A DNA stretch of 64,000 bases. It comes from Rhizopus sp. PT2906. Taxonomy: Eukaryota; Mucoromycota; Mucoromycetes; Mucorales; Rhizopodaceae. Shown in pieces: positions 23,279 through 33,651 of the stretch. The stretch is taken from contig JAMYHX010000082.1 in NCBI GenBank assembly GCA_025529335.1, positions 51,987-115,986 on the forward strand, read 5' to 3'. How positions within the stretch are numbered: position 1 is the stretch's first letter; the number at the start of each line of letters is the position of its first letter. The notes below the pieces were generated by a model. The model saw nothing but the letters and a program-made list of their open reading frames with translations, had not been told where the DNA came from and made no database searches. The position numbers and the translations under genes were made by a program.

Positions 23279-23753
23279 TCTTTTACGAATTAGTAAAAGT
23301 AAACAATCAAAGCCCTTCTATTTATATGATCATTTTATAATGCATCCAACAACAGCTCCAAAAAAAGAAGGCGTATACCCATGCGTGAAATAAAATAATG
23401 GGATTGGTTAGGTAAGCAGCGGTTTAGTCATGGTTTGCAATTGAATGAATAAAGGAAAAAGATGATAGTAATGCTATGTGTATAAGTAAACGTGTATAGT
23501 GAATATATTTTCATTAGACCCACTGTTAGTTGAAGACGATGCTTTGCCCGTTACCAAGTCTTCGACCGATAATCGAGGTGAAAGAAAAAAAAGAAAAAAA
23601 AGGAAGAGAGAGAGTACTAACGCAGCTTGTCTTATGTAAAGATGATCTTCAGCTTTAAAAATCTCTTCACATATGAAGCACTATGATTATGCTACTTTTT
23701 AAAGTCCGTGTTATTTTTCCCTCTTTTCTCACTTTCTTTAATATTTATTGCTA
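23279..23753. other. divergent promoter region
   Basis: 475 bases between the secreted-protein gene and the syntaxin gene. CT- and A-rich stretches, no ORF or repeat of note. Confidence 0.6.
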
Positions 23754-24782
23754 ATGTCTAACATCACATTAGAATTTCATCAGATTGTAGAAAAAAGGGC
23801 TAAAGAAATTGGACCAAGACCCACAAAAGTCTTACACAAGGATGAAGAGGATAGATACGATCTCTTTACAAAGGAGGCCTACCGTATCTACAGACACATT
23901 GTCAGCCTCAAGCGATTCCTCTTGGCGATCCGTCCTGTCTATCTAAACACGAGCAACCGTCCAGGATCGAGAAGAAAAGATCAACACGATCTGAATATTT
24001 CTTCCACTGACCAACTGTTTTCGTTATTCCCGACACATATCACTCAGCTCACGGATCGCGAAAGGGACGAGATTGACTTCCAAGCCAAGCTGATTATCAA
24101 GCGCTGTATGGACAGAGTGAAGGAATTAGAAGAGTCAGAAAAGATCAGGTTGGAAAAGGAAGCGACCAAACCGGTGACTCGTCTTGCTCATTTTTTGCAG
24201 TCGGTGCTTCCTGCTGTTTCGTCAACAGAGGACATGTTGAGCGTGCATAGAAGTAGCATTACTTGGTTACTCAATCAGCAATTAATGGAAGTATCCAAGG
24301 TTCAAAAAGACCAGCAGGAGATTCGATTGACAAGAGAGATTGAAAAGAGCGAGAACCAACTCGCGAGGTCTACGATGATGCCCGTACTAAATAGCCAGCC
24401 ACTTGTTGAGCAAGTAGATGCAGAGCAAATAGAAATGGATGAATTTGAAAAGATGCTGTCTAAAGAACAGATGCAAATGCTCGAAAGAGAGAATTCGACC
24501 ATGCTGGAGAGTTTAAATAATACCTTGAACCAGATCAAGACCGCAGAGAAGGCGTTACTTGAGATATCCACACTGCAAACTCAGTTGACCAACCATTTGG
24601 CTGCACAGACAGTACAAACAGATAGACTGTATGCAGATGCAGTGACTACTACAGAGACAGTAGAGCGTGGTAACGTTCAATTACTGTCTGCCAAAGAAAG
24701 AAATAGAAGTAGTAGAAAGTTCATACTAGCATTTTTACTTGGTGCAAGCTTTGTATTGTTGTTTTTAGATTGGTATTCATAA
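23754..24782 (+). CDS. UFE1: ER Qa-SNARE, Ufe1/syntaxin-18 family
   Basis: Single exon, 342 aa from the ATG at 23754 (an ATG two codons upstream is also possible). The N-terminal region (ITLEFHQIVEKRA...) and the helical segment LTDRERDEIDFQAKLIIKRC match the syntaxin-18 N-domain. A SNARE coiled coil spans about residues 225-305 (QMLERENSTMLESLNNTLNQ). A single C-terminal membrane anchor follows (FILAFLLGASFVLLFLDWYS), so it is tail-anchored with the bulk in the cytosol. It acts in Golgi-to-ER vesicle fusion. Intronless, unlike most neighbours. Confidence 0.87.
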   Translation: MSNITLEFHQIVEKRAKEIGPRPTKVLHKDEEDRYDLFTKEAYRIYRHIVSLKRFLLAIRPVYLNTSNRPGSRRKDQHDLNISSTDQLFSLFPTHITQLTDRERDEIDFQAKLIIKRCMDRVKELEESEKIRLEKEATKPVTRLAHFLQSVLPAVSSTEDMLSVHRSSITWLLNQQLMEVSKVQKDQQEIRLTREIEKSENQLARSTMMPVLNSQPLVEQVDAEQIEMDEFEKMLSKEQMQMLERENSTMLESLNNTLNQIKTAEKALLEISTLQTQLTNHLAAQTVQTDRLYADAVTTTETVERGNVQLLSAKERNRSSRKFILAFLLGASFVLLFLDWYS

Positions 24783-24949
24783 AAATATGATAATAAAAGA
24801 TACCACATACAAAAAAAGGGGGGTTTTTTGTGTGCGTTATACAATTAAAAAAATTATGCAGCCAACCTTATTATTTTCCCATCAACTGCAGAAGAAGAAA
24901 AAAGCCTAAAACAGGTATCGGATAACAGTGCTTTATTTACAATAAATTA

Positions 24950-25225
24950 CTACTTTGATGTTTGTTGAATATCCTTGTTTTTAAGGGGAAACTTGGGGTT
25001 GGAGTTATGTCCAAAGCTCACACCATTGTTACGACGCCATACATGTTCAGCCTGCATTCGTGGATCCCAGGTGTGATCAATAGGTGTATTGCTTGAGCTT
25101 CTTCTGGCTAATGCGTAAGGTGTGTTTTCGTCTTTTTCTGCAGAAGACATGGAATGCCTTCTATTGGCATAGACAGCAGCAGCTCCTACAGCTCCTAATG
25201 TGAATAATGTAGCAGGTCCAGGCAT
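24950..25225 (-). CDS. small membrane-anchored protein, unknown function
   Basis: Single exon, 91 aa. Residues 5-19 (ATLFTLGAVGAAAVYA) form a short hydrophobic segment followed by basic residues, a pattern seen in mitochondrial inner-membrane or ER small proteins. The remainder is polar with a conserved-looking HTWDPRMQAEHVWRRNNG stretch. No family recognised. Balanced composition and position between genes suggest it is real. Confidence 0.62.
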   Translation of the reverse strand: MPGPATLFTLGAVGAAAVYANRRHSMSSAEKDENTPYALARRSSSNTPIDHTWDPRMQAEHVWRRNNGVSFGHNSNPKFPLKNKDIQQTSK

Positions 25226-25446
25226 AATTATAAATTATCAATGCAAAAAAAGAAAAACCAAAAAGATGGGGTTGTTTAAATACAAAATTCAAGCTTAATT
25301 CTCACACTTGGCCAATTCAACAAGAGTCATGTGTGCGTGTGTATATGTTTATGCAGACATAGTTTATTTGTATGCTTTTTGTACAATGCAGGGCAGGGAT
25401 AGGGTTTTATTAATAGGTATGATTATAAATACATGAAGGAATAATA

Positions 25447-27102
25447 TTAAATTGCAAACTTATCAGTAGAAAGATCTAAAATAAGAAGTCAGTAAGGATT
25501 ATTAAGCAAATATTCATTACTTACATTTCCATTGTTCGATTGATTCGTATATCCAATTCTCTCTTACAACAATCTTTTTTGTATTGACTGGTTTATTACT
25601 GATGATAATATGGGCATCTTCTATATTGTTCACCACTTGCCCACCTGCCATCTTGATCAACTGTTCTACCAATTCATTTCCACTTACTGTCGATACAACC
25701 TTAATAGACGTAGTAGATGGCATAAATGATAACCCCTTTCTTGCAATGTTTGCGCGTGGATACCACTCTAGTAGTTCATAATCTCCCTCTGGCTCATAGT
25801 TTCCCTTTTCTTTGCTTTTAAGCAACCAATCAGGATTTAATAGCCATAGTCCTTTCAGTAAACCAAACGCCACAGTCTTTGTTCGTCTGGGTGTTCCAAC
25901 AATGACGTGTGTTGTTCTTTCATCAACCCTAATAACATACATCAGAACACCATCATAGTGTTTAAAAAGAAAAAGAAGACTTACTCTGCTGCTATATCAT
26001 ATATACCAAGGCTTTCTATTGCTTCCTTACATTTCTGACGCATATCAGATGTTAAGCTTGTAAATACAATGTTGGGCTTTCTTGATACATTTCTTTGCTT
26101 TGGTATACTAATAGGAAGAGATTCTGACGAAGTATTCCAAGTTGAAGTTGACACAACGGACGCGGATGATGATGGTATATTGTCCTGTCTTGGTAATGTA
26201 TTACCCGTCAACCTTCTCTTTCGTCTTAACGGAGTCACCGTGCTGCCACTTGTAGACATTGCTGCGCTATTTGCCACCAGAGGAACAAATGGCAAAAGTT
26301 CTTTACTAGTGTCTGTGTCATCCTCTACTTTTTTTCCAAATGAAAATCTTGCCTTGATATGCTCTTTCATTTCTGGGCTTGGTGCAACAGGCATGGATTT
26401 ATTTACTGAAGGTATCACATGTTTAGCTGCCATCTTTTCTACTGATATTGGTAAAGATAATCTTGTCGTACGCTTTATATTATCCTCAGGCTCCTCATTA
26501 TCAAATGATTCAGTATATCGTTTAACGAGTCCAGCGTCCTCCATTCTCTGTCGTTTCCAACTTGGAATACCAATCGTCTTCCGTCGTACTTCTGCAAGAC
26601 GCTGATTCGATTCATACAAGTCGTCGTTGATGGATGCGTCACTAGAGGATGAAGCTATTAAAAAGAAAATGTTAGAATTATAGATAGGTTGCATGTTTAT
26701 AGTCTTTACTTGATGGTTCAAGATGATCATTAGACCCTAACGCTCTCACTTTGCTTGGTTCCATTGATTTTCGTCTCTTTTTACCTGCGAGCACAAGTCC
26801 CTGAGGTCGTTCAATAATGAATTCCTTCTCTGACAATCTTCTTCCTTCTTTTTTGCATCTAGAAATCCATAAAAGGTTGATGATGAAAACGTTCTTACTG
26901 AGTGCCTTTTTTAATGTTGCAGGAGATCCGTTTTTGAAGATCAAATGAGTACATGAATCTAATAAGGGGTATAAGTGGATTATGATTACTAGTACATGTC
27001 TACACACAGACACACCTGAAAAAGTTCTACGTGTCTTTGCGCCCATGGATTGCAAAGCTCTTTCAAAGTTTTGGGATACATCGTCTCCATCTTCCGTTCT
27101 AG

Positions 27103-27136
<34 letters not shown>

Positions 27137-27449
27137 ATTAATATGTACCAGCGTGATCAAGTACATATTATTACTACCTAACGTCTAAACAGGCAACTAC
27201 ACCTTCTAATATTTTGTTTTCTGGTATTTTTGATTTTGAGTCTATGATTGACTTCCTTGGCTGCTGCTGTTGTTGTTGCTGCTGTTGCTGTTGTGGAGGT
27301 TGTTGTTGTTGTTGTTGTTGTTGCTGTCTTGCATTTTGCTGAGCTTGCAGTTTTGAGGAGGCTCTCGTTAGGAACTTGCTTAATGTCGTTTGCGTGCGGT
27401 TTTCAGTATTTATTCTTGACGAACGGGACCTTAACGGCAAAGGAGCCAT
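25447..27449 (-). CDS. Microcephalin (MCPH1)-like triple-BRCT protein
   Basis: About 570 aa from six exons. A poly-Gln-rich N terminus (two long Q runs near residues 43-63) precedes a first BRCT domain built from exons 1-3 (EGVVACLDVRTEDG, QSMGAKTRRTF, THLIFKNG, NVFIINLLWISRCKKEG). A Ser/Thr-rich linker with basic patches follows. The C-terminal tandem BRCT starts at NIVFTSLTSDMRQKC and contains THVIVGTPRRTKTVAFGLLKG and WLLNPDWLLKSKEKG, the motif set of microcephalin. Such proteins bind phosphorylated partners in DNA-damage signalling and chromosome condensation. The 3' end has two readings: stop at 25517, or splicing at GTAAGT to a 29-base exon ending at 25447 that restores a BRCT-like end (WKYLSTDKFAI); the latter is preferred. 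Confidence 0.88.
27103..27132 (+). repeat. 30-base poly-A tract (poly-T on coding strand)
   Basis: Thirty A in a row. On the minus strand this is a 30-T polypyrimidine tract immediately before the CTAG acceptor of intron 1 of the BRCT gene. Confidence 0.9.
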
Positions 27450-27995
27450 AACAGAAAAAAAAAAAGAAAAAAAAGGAAGGGAGAAATAAGGGACAAATAG
27501 GGTTGAAGAAACACGCCTATTTTTTTTGTGAATGAGGCAAACAAAAAGTCAGGATGAAAAATTTTAGCCAATCATAATTCTGCATGAAGTTTCCTAATAG
27601 GGGATGATCTTTTGGGCTGGCACAGACCAGGTTTATTCAAGGAACAAAAGACGGCAAATAGAAGAAAATAGGTACAAGAAGTGCGAAATAGGAATTTGCT
27701 AGTGAAGGTTTGAGAAAAGTAAAACAATCAGGTCAATGGCCTCATATACAAGCAATATAACAAAATTTTAATAGGGCAGTGGCCCAAGTCTCTCTTTCCC
27801 AACAATAAAAAGTGAATGATGGGAAGTTGGTAATTTAATAACCGCAAACTGTGTCCTTCTAAGCAACAGTAGGCCAATGCTGGACATGCAATAAAAGAGA
27901 GTACTGATAAAAAAGAAGCATATATAAATGTATATGTATTAGAATACGCTTTTATTAGAGCTTCGGAACAAAAATAAGAATGCAGATATAACAAT
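27450..27995. other. spacer, 3' flank of TCTP and promoter of the BRCT gene
   Basis: 546 bases, AT-rich, no convincing ORF. The 88-aa minus-strand frame at 27728-27994 lies in the TCTP 3' flank and shows no family features. Confidence 0.6.
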
Positions 27996-28557
27996 TTAGA
28001 GCTTTACGACCTTGAGACCATCCTTGAAGAAGGTGAAGTAAGGGGTAATACCATCTTCACGGTAGTTCAACAAAGCAACCATACCATCAGGGTTCATGGA
28101 TTGACCAGTGTAGAATTCATAGTCCTTGAAGTTAGCAAGGATCTTCTTAACGAAAGGAGTAACCTTTTGTTCGAAAACGGCAACACGTTCAGGGTTGGTT
28201 TCTTCCAACTTGGCCTTGACAGCCTTCATGTAACCCTTGATGTAGACCATGTAGGACTTCTTGTCAAAAGAGGTTTCAGTAAGACGAGAGGTGTAGATAA
28301 CGTTGTTGACTTGTTGGGCAGTGTTTTCGACACCTTCATCATCACCACCTTCAGCAGAAGGGTTTGCTCCAATATCGACATCACCTTCGTTGATGGTGAT
28401 CATCTTACAGTCAACTTCGTAGGCAATGTCATCAACTTCTTTGATGGGCTAAAAGGTAAATTTATGTTAGAATCGTATTTATATTTGTAAAACTGTAACA
28501 TACGAAAGCATCAGTGAATAATTCGTCGTCAGAGATGATATCAGTGTATAAGAGCAT
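27996..28557 (-). CDS. TMA19: Translationally controlled tumour protein homologue
   Basis: Two exons (28557-28504, 28448-27996) give 168 aa, the usual TCTP length. Starts MLLYTDIISDDELFTDAF, then the TCTP signature region around IYTSRLTETSFDKKSYMVYIKGYMKAV, and ends with TPYFTFFKDGLKVVKL. TCTP is an abundant cytosolic protein that associates with ribosomes and acts in growth and stress responses; yeast Tma19 is the reference. The intron sits after codon 18, a typical place for highly expressed fungal genes. Codon use is strongly biased, like the RPS24 gene. Confidence 0.97.
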
Positions 28558-28971
28558 GGTTTAATGCGATGGATGGATGGATGGAAGAAATAAGTAAGAG
28601 GATGAACCTTGTTGATTTTTGTAGGTCTTTTGGTAATTAAAAGACCGTCAGTCACGTGCCACGCAGTCTCATCTTGGTTCGTGTGTTGTTGTGGGCTAAG
28701 CATTCTAAAGGAAATATGAGGTTGACAGCCACATTCATAAATAAAAATATGTTATTCAATTAATCACATGTCTTGCTTTTTCACTGTTTTCAATAAAAAT
28801 AAAAGAGAATAATGAAGCATCCTTCATGGACGAGCAGTTTAATTTGCTGTTTAGCAACCATATAAAACAATCGAGAGAGCATTTTTTCTATTTTTGGAAA
28901 TGATCACTCCTCTAAAATCCAAGCCCAGCTCTGCGCTTTTTTTGTTGCTCTTTATTCACTGCAGATACACT
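28558..28971. other. divergent promoter region of TCTP and the TM9 gene
   Basis: 414 bases between start codons. GGATGGATGGAT repeats at 28569-28583 lie in the TCTP leader. An in-frame ATG for the TM9 protein occurs earlier at 28900, so part of this stretch could be coding. Confidence 0.55.
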
Positions 28972-31001
28972 ATGGCAAAGCTGCTTTTAGTTTGTCTTTG
29001 CACGCTAATATCAATATTATTCTTATACTGTAGTCCAAGTCAAGCCTTGTACTTACCGGGTGTTGCTCCAAACGACTATACGAGCGATAGTAATGTGCCT
29101 TTATTCGTCAATTCACTTACTCCCATGTCCAATCAGCAAAAATCGCTGATATCTTATGATTACTATGATGAACGCTTTCACTTTTGCAAACCTGAGGGTG
29201 GTCCTGAAAATCAACCTGAGAGCTTAGGTTCAGTCTTATTTGGTGATCGCATCATGACATCCCCTTTCAAGGTAACGTGCACATGTGTATATGTATACAC
29301 GTAACATGTCTAATTCTCGTCATTACAGCTTACACTCGGAAAAGAGCCCATGGATATGATCCTGTGTAAAACTGATCCCATTCCTGCAAAGGACGTAGAG
29401 TTTATTAACGAATGTATTGCAAATGATTATGCCATGAATTGGGTTGTCGATGGTCTTCCAGCAGCACACATTACAATTGATGAACGTACAAACGAACAAT
29501 ATTACAGCATCGGTTTTGCACTTGGTGCTTCTGAAGGAGAGAGAAAGTATCTGAACAATCACTATGACATCGAGATTTCCATTCATCGACGTGACGATGG
29601 AAAGTATCGTGTTGTTGGTGTGATTGTCACTCCTTCAAGTCGAAAACAAACCATTGATGCAAATGGAAAGCTTGTCGTATCAGATTCACCCATGGCTTTA
29701 CACGCAGGCGATCAAGTCGTTTATACTTATAGTGTCACCTGGAAGGTAATTATTACTGAAAAGTTCAGGACAACAAAACTGATTTGATGTTAGCCATCGG
29801 ATAATCCTTGGGCTACTCGTTGGGATAACTATTTGCGTATCCAAGATCCTTCCATCCACTGGTTTTCTTTGAACAACTCTATTGTCATCGTCTTGTTCTT
29901 AACAGGTATGGTTGCCATGATTTTGATACGCGCTTTGCATAAAGATATCTCTCGCTACAATGCTGTGGAAGCACAAGAAGATGTCCAGGAGGATTATGGA
30001 TGGAAGTTAGTTCATGGTGACGTCTTTAGACCTCCTCAACGACGCATGCTTCTTTCTGTACTTGTCGGAAACGGTATTCAAATTGTTGCAATGACCGGCT
30101 TAACTCTAGGTAAGGTCCTTACAAGACAATGAGAAAAAAAGAAACTAACAAACATAAAGTGTTTGCTGTCCTTGGATTCTTATCACCTTCCAACCGTGGT
30201 GCGCTTGGAACAGTGATGGTTATACTCTTTATGGTTTCCAGCTGTACTTCAGGATATATATCAGCTCGTCTCTATAAGATGAACGGTGGAGAGAACTGGA
30301 AGATGAACATTTTGCTTACGGCAACCCTTGTACCAGGCTGTATCTTAAGTTTCTTGTTCTCTATGAATCTCTTCTTGATCCATTCCCACTCTTCTGGAGC
30401 TGTTCCTTTCGGAACCATGATAACCCTGATTGCTCTCTGGGCCATTATTGCTCTTCCTCTTAGCGTTGCAGGATCATATTTTGGTTTCCGCCAACCTCGC
30501 ATTGAGCATCCTGTCCGTACGAATCAAATCCCACGACAGATTCCTGACCAACCTATGTATCTTCGTAGTATCCCATCCATTCTCATGGGTGGTATCTTAC
30601 CCTATGGTGCGATCTTTATTGAGCTCTACTTTATTATGAACTCAATCTGGTTCCATCGTATTTATTATGGTATTGGTTTCCTTTTCCTTGTCTATTTTAT
30701 CCTCATCTTGACCTGTACCCAAGTGGCCATTCTTATGTGCTATTTCCATCTCTGTAGTGAAGAGTATCATTGGTCATGGCGATCCTTCTTGACCACAGGT
30801 GCTACTGGTTTCTATGTATTCTTGTATTCTATTCTTTATTATTTTACCAAGCTAAACATCAACACTATCACGAGCACAGTCTTGTATTTCGGATATTCCT
30901 TCTTACTTAGTCTGATGCTCGCTCTCTTCACTGGATCCGTTGGCTACCTCTCATGTTTATATTTCTTACAGAGAATTTTTGCTAGCATCAAAGTAGACTA
31001 A
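28972..31001 (+). CDS. TM9 superfamily (EMP70/nonaspanin) membrane protein
   Basis: Four exons give about 620 aa. With the start at 28972 a signal peptide is obvious (LLLVCLCTLISILFLY..SQA, then LYLPGVAPNDY, the family start of the mature protein). The lumenal domain has FCKPEGGPENQPESLG and MNWVVDGLPAA, both family hallmarks. Nine hydrophobic segments follow from about residue 270. The last three residues are KVD, the KxD/E Golgi-retention and COPI-binding signal of TM9 proteins. Role: endosome/Golgi sorting of membrane proteins, nutrient adhesion traits in yeast. An in-frame ATG at 28900 would add 24 hydrophobic residues and is less likely. Confidence 0.93.
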
Positions 31002-31168
31002 AAATAATATAGAAAATAAAAATAGCGTGCTTTCACTTAAAACGAGACATACATTTGACAGGTCCCCTAAATAGATCCCAAATAGGAAATGAAGATAGGC
31101 CCTGTTTTCATTTTCCGCAAACAAAGAAAAAATTTTGAGATCTGATAGATCATTTACTGTTATCTACC

Positions 31169-33490
31169 ATGCCTAATGCTAGAAAGAAGAAGCAAGCTAA
31201 AAATGAAGACTTTCAAGTAAAAATATAGAGAAAAGCATTATATATGTTTATTTACACATTTTATAGAAAAAGAAATTAAAAGTCGGCAAGAAGAAGGCTG
31301 TACCAGATAACTTTACAGATACCTCATTTAGATCTAAAAGTAAAAAAGAAGAGAATACTAAAAGTAGAAAGCAGGACAACTAATTTAATTATAGGCATTG
31401 TTCTACCTAATCAAAGCATCAATGAAGATAAATCTCATGAAATAACAACAAGTAGGAATCTTACCTTGTCAGATCTACTTGTAAGATTAAGGCATCCTAG
31501 TGCAAATGTCAAAAAAGGTTAGGATAATAAGAGAAAAAAAAGAGAGAAAGCAACTAATGTTATTACAGAGGCTCTTTTGGGACTGAGTGATATCTGTTCA
31601 AAGAATCCAGGATTACTGATATCTTCATTGGGACAAGTCGTTAATGGGTTATTAAAGCTATTTATCGATGAAGTAAGTTATTATACATAGCATATTGCTT
31701 ATATCTTACATTATGGAATAGGATAGAGACGTCAGAAAGGCAACCCTCAACTACCTTCAGGAGACGTTTGTGGAAATAGACAAAGTTGAACTTCAGCCAT
31801 TTATGCCCATCTTGATCATGTACACATGCTCAGCCATGACTCATATATTTGAAGATGTTCGTTTGGATGCTGTCAAGTTTATGAACTTGTGGATACAAAT
31901 TGCCCCTGATGTGGTTGTTTCCAAATTCTGGAATAGGATCAGAGGAAATTATATGAGTCTACTCTCTGTGGATGCAAACAAATCCTCACAAACCAGCGCT
32001 CCATCGATGATGATTGGAAACAACACGTCTACGGCTTCTATTAAGGCGGCTGTTACAAAATCACATCTACATATACACAAGGTATTATTACTTTAAAGAG
32101 ATACATGTACATTTTAATAACTTTTCTATATATAGAACAAACTAGGATTCTTTTCTAGTCTTTCCAAGTTCCTTGAAGCAGGGCTTTCTGAGGATAATCA
32201 AGACAAGTTTTGGTTCTTTTTGAACTATTTGGACAGTAAACATTCAAAGGAATCATTTAAACGAAAGATGGAGAAATATAACAACTCAGTCAAAGGAGAA
32301 GCTGTCATCTGGAACACAAAGACAAAGGTAAGAAAAAGAAACAAACAGTCTGTTCAGTTTGGAATTTACTTTTGTACTTTATGACAGAATGAGTATATGC
32401 CTGCTCATCCTATGATTGTTGCAACAGCACCAAATTTATCAGATGAATATAAACTCGCGACATTTTCACATCTTCATCTATTCGAGTCTTCAGGACCCAA
32501 GAACAATAACAACAAAACAATTAATGTGCTAGGCAGTAAAGGACAATCGGATAATGTTGATGTGAACAATACCGAATTCAGTAGAGATGATAGACTTAAT
32601 AGCATTGAGGTATAGTATAGTTGATGAAGCAAGACAAAAGAGAACCTTATTCATCAAATATTACTAGGGCATGATTGAGGCCTTCCAACCTGTTCTGGTA
32701 GCCTCATGGTTAGAAGCAGCCCCCTCTGTCTTTGTATCAAGCGGCACAATTTCGATGACATCTGCCCTCGAATTGGTATATGAAGTCATGAAGATCTCGG
32801 TTGTGCTTTGGAGAGCCGTCGTTAGCTCGCAAAAGATAAGCACAATGTCAGGCGAGTGGTTGAACAAACACCTTCAGACCACACTCAAGCGCTTCCATGT
32901 CTACTTTCCTTTTGGTGCTGATTCATTAGGCAACAGAGGCTCGAAGGCAGACGAAATCTTGCTACATATGAATATTTTGTTCTGTGAATTGACTTCTTTA
33001 TACCTTTTGGCAAAAACTATGCAAAGAAGTAAGATGCAGCTCGAATCAAAACGTCAAAAGATACAAGATGACCAAGTTCCCGAATGGACCGAAACTGTTG
33101 TGGGCTTTGTCTTTGACTCACTTGGTTATCAAGCGAATGATACGATGACAACGGGCAGTTCTAGTTTTAGAGCAGATAATCTAGTTTCTTTGCTTCCTGC
33201 TATCTGGGGTTTCTTGAACTGCTTAAGTAACGAAGAAAGTGTGTCACTTTTTGACGCTGTTATGACATTTCAAAAGAAGTGTCAGGCTCCTACAACCAAA
33301 AAGATTGCATCTGATTTTATCATTCACATGTATACTGTAAGTAGAGTCTTGTATTATCCATTTCTTAAAACTAAAATTCATTTCTCAGGTACAAAGTACT
33401 CCTCATTACAACGGAAGATTTATCATCCCTCGTGGCTCTTCTTTAGCAGACGCAGTAGAGGAAAGAATCCAATCTATTACTATTAAATAA
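31169..33490 (+). CDS. IPI1: Rix1-complex subunit Ipi1/TEX10 family
   Basis: About nine exons. N terminus MPNARKKKQAKNEDFQ-KKLKVGKKK is the family start, followed by NFTDTSFRSKS and a leucine-rich helical repeat region (LSDLLVRLRHPSANVKK, ALLGLSDICSKNPGLLISSL, MTHIFEDVRLDAVKFMNLW). The Ipi1 N-terminal domain is complete; the remainder is predicted alpha-helical and longer than in yeast, closer to animal TEX10. The protein works in 60S subunit maturation with Rix1 and Ipi3, and in replication licensing in yeast. Adjacent to MCM3 on the same strand (161 bases), a possible coincidence. The last exon ends SITIK. Confidence 0.88.
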
Positions 33491-33651
33491 AATGTACATA
33501 ATACACAAACCCATTTTCAGGCACAATCTGGCTATAGACTGTTCCCTCCCCCTTTTTTTTCTTTTGCCTAAAAGCAGGTCACACTAATTCACGAAAAACG
33601 CGAGTTTTGAAATTTTTTTTTTTTCGTATCTTTTTTTTTCTAACCCGATAA

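Noticed and set aside
26069..26605. 178-aa plus-strand ORF
   Set aside because: Antisense shadow of the BRCT gene linker exon.
27248..27451. Val/Ala-rich plus-strand ORF
   Set aside because: Antisense of the poly-Gln CAG/CAA tract of the BRCT gene.
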